Notes: a model not told the origin generated them from the letters alone. 19,464 nt of DNA from Bacteriovoracaceae bacterium UBA6153 (GCA_002428265.1 DIUR01000032.1:1-19464); one strand, 5' to 3'; shown: positions 9,211 to 16,469, counted from the first letter of the stretch. Numbers and translations: made by a program.

Positions 9211-11859
9211 CTAATTTTCCTTCCATGCTAGCCCACAAATATTTGTAAAATCGCAGAACTTACATATTTCAGGATTCCCGTCTTTATCTTTTGGAGACTC
9301 TTCTAGATGCCCTTGAGCAATAAGCTTCCCTGATTTTAAAATCTTTACTTTTTCTTTTATGGCGTTTTCACCATCTAATAAGACTTCATTCCCATCAGGA
9401 CCATCTACTTTTTGAGCGCCTTCGAGACTCTTGTTTAAGAGATAAATTTTGTTATCCAAAATAATGTGGTATCCAAGATTAGGGGATTTTTTTTCGTTCA
9501 AAAGCTTTGAATAGAGTGCTAGCTGTAAGCTTTTACCTTCTTTAAGGCTTGATTGCCGATACTTACCACTACCTAATTTGTGATCAATGATATAAAAATT
9601 TCCATTTTTATCTTTGAGAACCTGATCGAGTTGTCCCGAAAGATTTACTCCAGCAAATCCCTTTTCACTCTTTTCTATGTATTCTTCTGATAAGTAGACA
9701 GCAAGTTCATTCTTTCTTAGAAATTCTCCATAAATTTCTATATCTCTAATCACAATATCTTTTAACGAGCGTAATTCGATTGCATTTTCTTTTAAATAAA
9801 GCTGAGGTGCTTTATCTCTGATAACATCGTCAATTATGTTCTTTGCCTGCTCTACTGCATTTTTAACATTGGGAATTTCACCTTTTTTGAAGACTAGAAA
9901 AATCACTTCATGAGCAATGATGCCCATAATGCGACTATCATATTTTAAAGAAGCATTATCTTCTCCAGACAGGTGGGCCTTACCCTTTAAAACATAAGCT
10001 AATTCGCAATTTAGTAATCTTTCAAGTGAAGTAGCGGATTCTGTCTCTTTTAGGCTAAGAGCATCTTTATCAATCTTCCATTCCGGCCGATCTTGAAAAT
10101 TATTTTCAAATTTATTTATTTCAAATGAACCAATTTCTACAAGAAACCTTTTTGTCGAAACTGATTGTTTCTCGTACAAGGTTACACAAATTTGAGTTAG
10201 CCAATCTTGCTTCAAATTCTTTGGCATGAGTTCGTCAAAAAGAGGATGAATTGACTCATTGTTGCCCTCTGAATCAAGTAGCTGGCTTACAACCACCAAT
10301 TTAGAATTCACATGAGATAAAGATCGCATCCAACTTTTAGCACTGAAAATGGCCAGCTCTTCGGGATTTCGCCATAAGATGTTACTTTTATTTAGTACAT
10401 TCGATTCTTCTTTAGAAAAATACTCCTCACGGAAATTTTTGACTGTAGATGCTGAAAAATCCCACCAAATCAGATTTTTAACATCACCAACAATAGACCC
10501 TGGACTTGACACAATCTGTATACCATTTGCTTGAGCTTTAATACCTTGTGTAGAAACCCCGTCTCCAACAGCATCTGTTAAAAGATGTAGCATCCTCTCG
10601 CGAGTAATCGTTTCCTCACCAATATTGTTGGCTAAATTTGATAGAAGAGATGAAATTTCAGAAGCTTCACGAAATGATGGTTCCTTTTTTAAAAGCCACA
10701 TTTGCCGAAGCCACTTGGATACACGATCACAGGTTTCCGTAATTTCTTTTACAGGAATGCCTTGTGCATATGAGAAGGAAGGTACAGAAAACCAATCCTT
10801 AATACGTTCTTTTCTTTTTTCAATTTTTAATTTCTCATCATCATTTTCTGCTTTTTCAATTTGGTCTTTTGCAATTTCATCTAAAGCAGTTGTCCAGGTT
10901 TTGCCACCTACTGCAAGAGACTCATCCAATGTATTAATCAATTTTTTTTTGAATCCACTCCACGCTGGGCTTCCCTTGATAGTGAGAAGTGAAAGTGCGA
11001 CACTAGGATCTTTTGGTTCCCAATTAAGTGCAAGGGCCAAAATGAGGATTTGTAGAGCAGGCCTAGAATAAGAAACTTCGGTATAGTTTCCGCCAAATGG
11101 AATACCTTGTGCAATCATAGCGTTCATCAAAATGCCACGATGTTTTTCTGGAGCGATAATTACAGTATTACTCCAATCAGATTTTGGAATTTGATAAAGG
11201 AGGGCCGACAGAAATCTTGCAGATTCCCATGGATCTCGACCAATCAAGATCCTTAAACTCCCATCGCCATCGGCTTTTGACTCTGTTTTTCTCAGGTTTA
11301 GAAACTTACCCAAATCATTTTTTAAATTTGAAGCAGCTTCAAACTTTACTTCGGAACTCTTACTCAAGATTTTCTTCCAAACCATTGGTAAGATTTTCAA
11401 ATCATCCATCACTTTTACTGAGATGGATAAATCTACTTTCGAGAGAGCCTCTGAAATTTTAATGAGACGGTCTGCTTTGCCTGTATGGTTATTAAAGGAT
11501 TTTTCCACTACGGATAGATCAGATATTTTTTGGAACCCTGAAATTGTTTTTTTATCCCATCCCGACTCAATAAGATTGTCCCTTAAATGTAGAAGATGTT
11601 CTGTCACTGCCATTGGATCTACAATTAAAGACTGAGAATAGAATCTATTTTTATTATCTGCGCTCTTTAAGGCGTTCAAGTAATCTATTTTTCTTTTATA
11701 AGAAAGGCTCTCGGGTTGTTTAATCCCGAGCTGTGTTTCATATAAATCAATTAATCCAAGCTCACCAAGAGCAACTAGTCCAACAGCCCCCCAATCACCG
11801 GACTTTGCCCCTGTCCAAACACCTGAATCAAATTCTCGAGAAAATAATACTTCAATCAT
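9211..11859 (-). CDS. AddB-like PD-(D/E)XK nuclease with iron-sulfur cysteines
   Basis: This 882-aa protein (from ATG at 11859) resembles AddB: a long helicase-like region without a working Walker A, then a RecB/Cas4-type nuclease. The nuclease shows a GIIAHEV motif (H650), GQLD (D745), IDHK (D759, K761) and QLALY at about 779-783. Four cysteines fit the AddB iron-sulfur staple: one in LERLLNC (C618) and three in a CxxCx5C block near the C-terminus (C866, C869, C875). Known AddB proteins hold a 4Fe-4S cluster with this layout; that this one does is inferred. Its ATG overlaps the stop of the HTH gene as ATGA, with AAGGA nine bases upstream, so an upstream in-frame start near 11895 is unlikely. 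The next gene encodes the AddA-like partner two bases downstream. Confidence 0.86.
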   Translation of the reverse strand: MIEVLFSREFDSGVWTGAKSGDWGAVGLVALGELGLIDLYETQLGIKQPESLSYKRKIDYLNALKSADNKNRFYSQSLIVDPMAVTEHLLHLRDNLIESGWDKKTISGFQKISDLSVVEKSFNNHTGKADRLIKISEALSKVDLSISVKVMDDLKILPMVWKKILSKSSEVKFEAASNLKNDLGKFLNLRKTESKADGDGSLRILIGRDPWESARFLSALLYQIPKSDWSNTVIIAPEKHRGILMNAMIAQGIPFGGNYTEVSYSRPALQILILALALNWEPKDPSVALSLLTIKGSPAWSGFKKKLINTLDESLAVGGKTWTTALDEIAKDQIEKAENDDEKLKIEKRKERIKDWFSVPSFSYAQGIPVKEITETCDRVSKWLRQMWLLKKEPSFREASEISSLLSNLANNIGEETITRERMLHLLTDAVGDGVSTQGIKAQANGIQIVSSPGSIVGDVKNLIWWDFSASTVKNFREEYFSKEESNVLNKSNILWRNPEELAIFSAKSWMRSLSHVNSKLVVVSQLLDSEGNNESIHPLFDELMPKNLKQDWLTQICVTLYEKQSVSTKRFLVEIGSFEINKFENNFQDRPEWKIDKDALSLKETESATSLERLLNCELAYVLKGKAHLSGEDNASLKYDSRIMGIIAHEVIFLVFKKGEIPNVKNAVEQAKNIIDDVIRDKAPQLYLKENAIELRSLKDIVIRDIEIYGEFLRKNELAVYLSEEYIEKSEKGFAGVNLSGQLDQVLKDKNGNFYIIDHKLGSGKYRQSSLKEGKSLQLALYSKLLNEKKSPNLGYHIILDNKIYLLNKSLEGAQKVDGPDGNEVLLDGENAIKEKVKILKSGKLIAQGHLEESPKDKDGNPEICKFCDFTNICGLAWKEN

Positions 11860-12050
11860 TTGTATTTTTCCTTTGCTCCGCCCTTTTTTACCCAAGCGTC
11901 TACTTCAGAAGCTTTAAATTTCCACTGACGACCAACTTTACTAGCGGGCATTCTGCCTTTCTCGGCCCAACGATAAATTGTTTCTTTTGAAATCCCTAGA
12001 TGTTGAGCTATTTCCTCAACAGAAAGCCACCTTTCTGGATCGTTTTTCAC
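11856..12050 (-). CDS. Excisionase/MerR-type helix-turn-helix DNA-binding protein
   Basis: This 64-aa protein is almost entirely one winged helix-turn-helix of the excisionase (HTH_17, MerR-like) family. LSVEEIAQHLGIS at about 9-21 and ETIYRWAEKGRMPASKVGRQ form the helix-turn-helix, and WKFKASEVDAW near 42-52 forms the wing end. Such proteins bind short tandem DNA repeats as excisionases or as small transcription factors. No integrase gene lies beside it; instead it leads the nuclease/helicase operon and overlaps the AddB-like gene by four bases (ATGA), so it is translated together with the effectors. GTG at 12050 follows GAGGAG by eight bases. About 40 bp upstream are four 10-bp repeats that would suit cooperative binding. 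Autoregulation of the operon is the likely role, by inference. Confidence 0.9.
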   Translation of the reverse strand: MKNDPERWLSVEEIAQHLGISKETIYRWAEKGRMPASKVGRQWKFKASEVDAWVKKGGAKEKYK

Positions 12051-12090
12051 GTTCCAAACTCCTCTATTAATTGATTTATGGTTTCATATG

Positions 12091-12130
12091 AGATTACAAG
12101 TTATTACAATCTATGACAAGCTAATACAAG
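12091..12130. promoter_or_regulatory. Four 10-bp phased direct repeats upstream of the HTH-led operon
   Basis: Four consecutive 10-bp units read AGATTACAAG, TTATTACAAT, CTATGACAAG and CTAATACAAG, with core TTACAAG. On the minus strand the units read CTTGTATTAG, CTTGTCATAG, ATTGTAATAA and CTTGTAATCT. The spacing is about one helical turn, so all units face the same side of DNA. They lie 41-80 bp upstream of the GTG start of the HTH gene and contain -35-like TTGTCA (12114-12119) with a weak TAATCT -10 17 bp away. This is the layout expected of an operator for a small excisionase-like protein; the binding is inferred. Confidence 0.6.
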
Positions 12131-12245
12131 ATGCACTCATTTTTCGTTTGAAAGTAACTAATCAGAACATGAGTTAGATAAAAGACAAGACTCAAATGGT
12201 TATTTAACTATCCATACGACAAGCCATCCTCGACCTCTTTAGTTC

Positions 12246-12258
12246 CAGTAAATTACTG
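12246..12258. promoter_or_regulatory. 13-bp palindrome in the gap between the two minus-strand operons
   Basis: CAGTAA-A-TTACTG is a perfect 6-bp inverted repeat with one central base. It sits 20 bp past the stop of the 136-aa gene and about 195 bp upstream of the HTH gene. It has no T-run, so it is not a terminator; it could be a repressor site. The rest of 12051-12278 is AT-rich with no gene, apart from the phased repeats at 12091-12130. Confidence 0.3.
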
Positions 12259-12278
12259 ATTGTTATCAAAAATAATTT

Positions 12279-12689
12279 TCACAAATATTTCCTTGCAGCT
12301 CTTTCCATTCGCTTAATATCATTTTTGTGATTCAAAACAATTTTTACTTCCATCTCTAATTCAATGACTCTTTTTAAATTAATTTTTTTTGGTCGCATTT
12401 GACCAATACCATTGAACTTGGTCATCCCAAAGACCCCTATCTCTAAGCTCCAACGCCTATCACCTGTCATTAAAAAGGTCTTCATATTGTCTGAATGTGA
12501 GTCCATATATCCCTTAAAATGAGCTGGGCATATACTTACCCACGCTTTGCTCTTACCGTGTCCCTCACAACTCATCTCCGTAATTAGACCTTTTGAATTT
12601 AAAATCTCGACCATAACCGAAATGCCATTTTCAATTTTCATCGAAGGTATAGAAGCTGTCATTTTACTGAGGTCCTTAAAAATTTTCAT
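12279..12689 (-). CDS. Small protein with paired CxxH motifs, third gene of the AAA operon
   Basis: This 136-aa protein (from ATG at 12689) is unrecognised as a whole. It contains SCEGHG followed by ICPAHF, giving C41-x2-H44 and C54-x2-H57, an arrangement that could bind zinc. A Gly-x-x-Thr-x-x-SCEGH pattern like this recurs, from memory, in small hypothetical phage proteins of unknown role. The C-terminal third is rich in Lys, Arg and Glu. The ATG overlaps the stop of the 96-aa gene as ATGA. An alternative TTG at 12719 follows AGGAGA but only four to five bases away, giving 146 aa; the coupled ATG seems more natural though its own ribosome site is weak. It closes the operon with the tandem-AAA ATPase. 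Confidence 0.65.
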   Translation of the reverse strand: MKIFKDLSKMTASIPSMKIENGISVMVEILNSKGLITEMSCEGHGKSKAWVSICPAHFKGYMDSHSDNMKTFLMTGDRRWSLEIGVFGMTKFNGIGQMRPKKINLKRVIELEMEVKIVLNHKNDIKRMERAARKYL

Positions 12690-12976
12690 AGTATTTCGAA
12701 ATTGAAATTCAGGAACCAATAATCTCCTGAAATTGATTTCGTTAAATTTTTATCCACAGGGATCTGCATCTGACGAAATAAACTTTTTATAAATTCATTC
12801 TCTTTCGATTGCTGAACGTCCGAAACTAACAACACTACTGAGCAAGCACTAATCCCATCCCAAGACCATTTCTCAAAAAGACCTAAACATTCTTCAAACT
12901 GTATGAAAGCCTGATTAATTACATTAGTATCTGCTTCAATCGGTCGTGATAGAAGTTTCTGTTTAATATCACTCAA
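12686..12976 (-). CDS. Unrecognised 96-aa protein, second gene of the AAA operon
   Basis: This small protein shows no motif I recognise. It starts at TTG with a full AGGAGGT site just upstream (four to five bases away), eight bases after the AAA ATPase stop. There is no ATG in frame until the last third, so TTG is the only plausible start. It has two cysteines (about 29 and 45), a hydrophobic strand around SVVLLVSD at about 46-53, and an aromatic-rich end. The stop overlaps the next ATG. Tight packing suggests co-function with the ATPase and the CxxH protein, but the role is unknown. Confidence 0.6.
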   Translation of the reverse strand: MSDIKQKLLSRPIEADTNVINQAFIQFEECLGLFEKWSWDGISACSVVLLVSDVQQSKENEFIKSLFRQMQIPVDKNLTKSISGDYWFLNFNFEIL

Positions 12977-12984
12977 GCGACCTC

Positions 12985-15300
12985 CTAATATTGTCCAAGC
13001 CCCATTGGGCGATTCACTCGTTTATAACTTGATTCTATTTCAAGCTGTTCTATTAATACTTTTGCTGACATTGTCTCTGCAAAGAAATTTTTTTGACGAA
13101 CCACTTTGAAATCTCCAGGGGTAAGATTGGGAACTCGACGAATTCTTACTAAATCATCATCACTCAATGGATCAGATAACTTCTCTGATAGCATATTCTT
13201 AAAAAGTATTTCTTTCCCTTCTGGGGTTAAAAAATCAAATCGAATTTTGTAATTAAATCTTCTCATTACTGCTGAATCCATATTTTGACCAAAGTTAGTT
13301 GCACATGCGAGAATTCCCTTGAAATTTTCCATCTGGCATAACACTTCATTCGTTTGAGAAACCTCAAAAGAACGCTCAGCACTTTCACGATTAATGAAAA
13401 GTGAGTCAGCTTCATCTATAAACAATATTGAACCTGACTCTTCAGCTTCTTTAAAAGCAGCAGCTATGTGTTTTTCAGTCTCCCCTACCCACATTGATTT
13501 AAGATCACTCATTCTTTTCACAAGCAGCTCTTTCCCCACAGATTGAGCCAGGTATTTGATGAATTCTGTTTTTCCTGTTCCTGGTGGCCCCTGTAAAAGG
13601 AAGTTCATGTTTGGAATTTCCTTAAAATTTGTCTGCTTTGAGTAATTGATAAACTTTTGGGAAGCATCAAGAACAACATTTAAACTAATGTCACAGTTCA
13701 AAATTTCTAAAGAATACTTACCTGCCAATGGGTTAAGCTTAGTGTCGCCAAAAATAAAGGATTGATGTTGCATTAAAAGACTTTGCAAAACCTCCTTCTT
13801 CTCTTCTTTTGATCTCAAATTCTTCATTGAAGCCACATCTTTTATAGCCAGTGCTATCCCCCCTGCGTTGACCTTATATGTCCGGGAGTATGCTTCTAAA
13901 TCATTTTTGGATAAAAAGTCTGCACCGACTGATTGGAGTTGATTCTCCCAAACCTTCAAGCGTTGTGATTGTCCCAAATTTGAAAACTCTATACTGTAGG
14001 AGAAACGACGCTTGGTAGAATCATCAATGCCATTAACTCTGTTTGAGATCCAAATAATTTTGTGTTTTGAATTTTCAAGCAGATCATTGATCCATGCTTT
14101 ACTGTCTTTACTGTCTTCTTTTTCACAGTTCCAAAAAGCATCCCGAATGTTAACAATTTCATCACACTCATCAACAATAACGATTGATTTTTCTCGATCA
14201 AGCATATTTAGAGCGGCGACGACTCCACTCTTTCTATGACTCAAACTCTCGTCCCCATCCTCATCAGCTTGCTTGATGAAATAGATATTTTTTCCTAGGG
14301 CTCTTCCAAGAGAATTAGCAAACTCGGTTTTGCCTGTTCCTGGCTTACCATAAATTAGAATATTGGTTCCTTTCGTGGATTGGATTAAATTTACCACATT
14401 TTTCACCTTCTCTTCTGGAACATTATGCTCAGCAAGCTTTAGTGCTTTAGATACATCTGATTTTTTGATGAAATTTTCCATCAAATCTAAGCGCGAGTAC
14501 CCAGCTAGATAACTTGATATTAAGTCAGAAATCCCAATATCAGTTCCATTACGTATCGAAATGATCCCTGCTTTTATAATCTTTGAATCTTTAGACATTA
14601 ACTCCTTCAAGCGCCTTGGTGAAATCTGAAATAGTCGACAATAAAGGCTTATAGACTTCACCATCTCGTTCATATCAAGATCATGTTTAAATAGTGTTTC
14701 TACATCGGAGTCAAATTCCATAAGATAAAAAAATGTTATAATCTCGCATTCCTTATCTGTTAGTTTAAAAATCTCTTTTATTGATTTTAGATTCTTTTCA
14801 AAGATTGATTTTGATACTGGTTTCTTTAAGTAGCTATTAAGTGTCTCCCCTAAAAAAATTGTAGCTTTTTTATAAATATCTTTGTACGAGGCTGCTATTT
14901 TTTCAAAACCCTCGGCCCATTTATCAGCCTTTATAAAACCTTTTTTTAGCTCACTGTGAATTTCTTTAATGATCTCTTCTTCCTCAGTTATCTTCTGAGG
15001 TTTTTCTTCTTTTGGTTTAGGCTCAGGATGGGGGCCTGAACCACTAAAATTTGCAGTTTTTTTAACAACTTTAAAAAGACCTTTTTTTTTGGAATATGAG
15101 TCTAGTTCTTTTCGAGTAAAGGCAATTAACTTCCTAACGTCGTTTTCTTTGAGAATTGCATGAAAATACCTAAAGTAATCTTCATCGAATTTCTTTTCAA
15201 TCAAAGGTTGAATCTTGCCCCCATAACGCCATAATTCTCTTTGGATGTAGCTGTCTTTCTTCATAAACACCTTACTTTTAATGCTTCTTCGTCTAGCCAT
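12985..15300 (-). CDS. Tandem AAA-domain ATPase
   Basis: This 771-aa cytoplasmic ATPase carries two AAA modules. Module 1 has Walker A GKPGTGKT at 318-325, Walker B IVIVDECDE at 373-381 and a KRRF arginine pair at about 430. Module 2 has Walker A GPPGTGKT at 571-578, Walker B ILFIDEAD at 625-632 and MRRF near 679. The first 300 residues are helical and charged, with a lysine/proline-rich linker around 90-105. All key residues look intact in both modules. AAA ATPases of this ring-forming type (FtsH/Cdc48 branch) remodel proteins or DNA complexes; no protease or nuclease domain is attached here, so the target is unknown. ATG at 15300 follows AAAAGG by nine bases. The gene has a good promoter at 15331-15359 and leads an operon with two small genes. 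It is divergent from an XRE regulator that probably controls both. Confidence 0.88.
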   Translation of the reverse strand: MARRRSIKSKVFMKKDSYIQRELWRYGGKIQPLIEKKFDEDYFRYFHAILKENDVRKLIAFTRKELDSYSKKKGLFKVVKKTANFSGSGPHPEPKPKEEKPQKITEEEEIIKEIHSELKKGFIKADKWAEGFEKIAASYKDIYKKATIFLGETLNSYLKKPVSKSIFEKNLKSIKEIFKLTDKECEIITFFYLMEFDSDVETLFKHDLDMNEMVKSISLYCRLFQISPRRLKELMSKDSKIIKAGIISIRNGTDIGISDLISSYLAGYSRLDLMENFIKKSDVSKALKLAEHNVPEEKVKNVVNLIQSTKGTNILIYGKPGTGKTEFANSLGRALGKNIYFIKQADEDGDESLSHRKSGVVAALNMLDREKSIVIVDECDEIVNIRDAFWNCEKEDSKDSKAWINDLLENSKHKIIWISNRVNGIDDSTKRRFSYSIEFSNLGQSQRLKVWENQLQSVGADFLSKNDLEAYSRTYKVNAGGIALAIKDVASMKNLRSKEEKKEVLQSLLMQHQSFIFGDTKLNPLAGKYSLEILNCDISLNVVLDASQKFINYSKQTNFKEIPNMNFLLQGPPGTGKTEFIKYLAQSVGKELLVKRMSDLKSMWVGETEKHIAAAFKEAEESGSILFIDEADSLFINRESAERSFEVSQTNEVLCQMENFKGILACATNFGQNMDSAVMRRFNYKIRFDFLTPEGKEILFKNMLSEKLSDPLSDDDLVRIRRVPNLTPGDFKVVRQKNFFAETMSAKVLIEQLEIESSYKRVNRPMGLGQY

Positions 15301-15330
15301 TAGTATTTACCTTTTCAAGATACCCGACCA

Positions 15331-15359
15331 ATCTTATCATGCTTTAAGTTGATTTTCAA
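15331..15359 (-). promoter_or_regulatory. Sigma-70-type promoter of the AAA operon
   Basis: On the minus strand TTGAAA (15354-15359) and TAAGAT (15331-15336) are separated by exactly 17 bp, giving 5/6 and 4/6 matches to consensus. Transcription would begin near 15324, about 25 bp upstream of the ATG. One copy of the AAAGCAT-GATAA motif lies over the spacer and -10, so a bound regulator would block it. Confidence 0.6.
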
Positions 15360-15424
15360 TGCCCTACAGTAATTTTTACTAAAGCATTGATAACCAATAC
15401 CGATAAGTGGTTATAAAAGCATTT
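15333..15424. repeat. Three copies of an AAAGCATT(T)GATAA-like motif in the divergent promoter region
   Basis: Copy 1 is at 15333-15348 on the minus strand (CTTAAAGCATGATAAG), copy 2 at 15379-15394 (CTAAAGCATTGATAAC), and copy 3, shorter, at about 15415-15424 (AAAAGCATTT). Copy 1 overlaps the AAA-operon promoter, copy 2 overlaps the -35 of the XRE promoter, and copy 3 overlaps its -10. The placement suggests operators for the XRE protein; this is inferred from position only. Confidence 0.5.
15387..15417 (+). promoter_or_regulatory. Promoter and dyad operator of the XRE/GIY-YIG operon
   Basis: TTGATA (15387-15392) and TATAAA (15412-15417) form a plus-strand promoter with a somewhat long 19-bp spacer. 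Between and over them lies a 7-bp dyad, ATAACCA (15390-15396) and TGGTTAT (15408-15414), with 11 bp between the arms. Such a dyad is typical of XRE-family dimer operators, so autorepression by the downstream regulator is likely. Confidence 0.5.
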
Positions 15425-15455
15425 AGATGGTTTATGGGCCTAGAGGAGCTATGGA

Positions 15456-15812
15456 ATGAAAAAGAAGAAATTGGTTAAGGTAGTTGAATACAGCCTTCCT
15501 GAGAGGCTTAAATACCTTCGAGAAGCCCGTAATATGACCCAGAAGGATCTTGCAGAGCTTGCTGGCATATCACAGCCCACGATCGCTCATATCGAAAAAA
15601 ACACCAAAGATCCAAGTGTCGCCACACTGGATAAGATTGCCAAGGCCCTCGACATTCACATCGGGACACTCTTTTCTACTAATGATGTTTTTGTTTTTGA
15701 TTTAATTAGACTCAGAAGGAAATATACAAGTGTTGATAAGCTCACCCCTCACCTCTATATGGGTCTTGGGAAGGTCATTCAATATGCTAGAGATATTGGA
15801 ATGATTAAATGA
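15456..15812 (+). CDS. XRE-family helix-turn-helix regulator
   Basis: This 118-aa protein carries a Cro/CI (XRE) helix-turn-helix at about residues 16-70: RLKYLREARNMTQKDLAELA, then GISQPTIAHIEKNTKDPSVA and LDKIAKALDI. The C-terminal 45 residues are a short tail without a recognisable sensor or protease domain, so it is a small repressor type rather than a LexA/CI type. ATG at 15456 follows AGAGGAG by seven bases; an ATG five bases earlier runs straight into a stop. It overlaps the GIY-YIG gene by four bases (ATGA). It probably represses its own promoter and the divergent AAA operon through the sites between them. Confidence 0.9.
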   Translation: MKKKKLVKVVEYSLPERLKYLREARNMTQKDLAELAGISQPTIAHIEKNTKDPSVATLDKIAKALDIHIGTLFSTNDVFVFDLIRLRRKYTSVDKLTPHLYMGLGKVIQYARDIGMIK

Positions 15813-16285
15813 ACTACCGAAATGAGAAGTATCCAAAAAAGATCCAAGACGTCATAAAGATCTCAGAAAAAGTTCTCTCTCAGTTAGACTTTAAATCAGC
15901 ACCATTTTTAAAAGAAATAAAGTCAGACTCAAGACTGATGGATAAAATACCAGCCGGAGCAGGCCTATATATTTTCATTGAAAAAGGAAAGGCTATGTAT
16001 GTTGGTATTTCAAGAAAAGTAAGAAAACGCTTAGTTCAACATGGCTGGGGTAAGGTTCATAACCACGCAACCCTCGCTTACCTTATAACTGAACACGATT
16101 TAGGATTTAGCACTAAAAAAAGCCAAATTCAGCATGCTCAGATCAAGATAGCTCAGGAACGTTTGAAAAACTGCCGAGTAATCACAATTCCAGTTCCAGA
16201 TGACGATCCATTTTTATTGTATTTTATGGAGGTTTACCTTTCAGGCTCTCTTAAGACAAAATGGAATACATTTAAGACACACTAA
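15809..16285 (+). CDS. GIY-YIG domain nuclease
   Basis: This 158-aa protein has a GIY-YIG nuclease core: GLY at 52-54, YVG at 64-66, a basic stretch with conserved arginine candidates at about 69-74, a glutamate in YFMEVYLSG (E141), and a terminal asparagine in KWNTF (N153). These are the positions used for catalysis in the family (tyrosines, arginine, metal-binding glutamate, asparagine), so it looks active. No DNA-binding domain is fused; about 45 unrecognised residues precede the core. The start ATG overlaps the XRE stop, so the two are translationally coupled. This pairing could be a regulated DNA nuclease or part of a small defense or mobile cassette. No partner methylase is present. Confidence 0.85.
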   Translation: MNYRNEKYPKKIQDVIKISEKVLSQLDFKSAPFLKEIKSDSRLMDKIPAGAGLYIFIEKGKAMYVGISRKVRKRLVQHGWGKVHNHATLAYLITEHDLGFSTKKSQIQHAQIKIAQERLKNCRVITIPVPDDDPFLLYFMEVYLSGSLKTKWNTFKTH

Positions 16286-16469
16286 CCAAGAAAATCACAA
16301 TTCAAAATATACTTATATAAAAGCATTTGATAAGTTGCGCTAACAAATAACAGTTTGCTTTTGACCTCCCTATGTTTATCCATACAAATTACCTTAATGA
16401 GCTAGCCCAGAATTACGTTTCTCGCGTTCATACTTTTCTTAGTGGAAATATCGGAAACAATCAAAGCTT
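16286..16469. other. Convergent gap between the GIY-YIG and NERD genes
   Basis: This 184-bp AT-rich gap separates convergent genes. I see no clear intrinsic terminator for either side. It holds another copy of the AAAGCATT motif (16319-16334) and otherwise nothing recognisable. Confidence 0.4.
16311..16335. repeat. Extra copy of the AAAGCATTTGATAA motif downstream of the GIY-YIG gene
   Basis: AAAAGCATTTGATAAG at 16319-16334 matches the copies at 15333-15348 and 15379-15394 of the divergent region. It lies within a 6-bp inverted repeat, ACTTAT (16311-16316) and ATAAGT (16330-16335). With the upstream copies it brackets the XRE/GIY-YIG pair (about 0.95 kb). Confidence 0.45.

Noticed and set aside
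9211..11895. Longer AddB-like start at 11895
   Set aside because: It lacks a suitable ribosome site and would overlap the HTH gene by 40 bases, whereas ATG at 11859 gives a classic ATGA overlap with AAGGA upstream.
12091..12130. CRISPR-like array
   Set aside because: The units are contiguous 10-bp repeats with no spacers, which is too short and unspaced for CRISPR.
13989..14201. 70-codon frame within the AAA ATPase gene
   Set aside because: It overlaps Walker B of module 1 in another frame; the AAA reading is clearly the real one.
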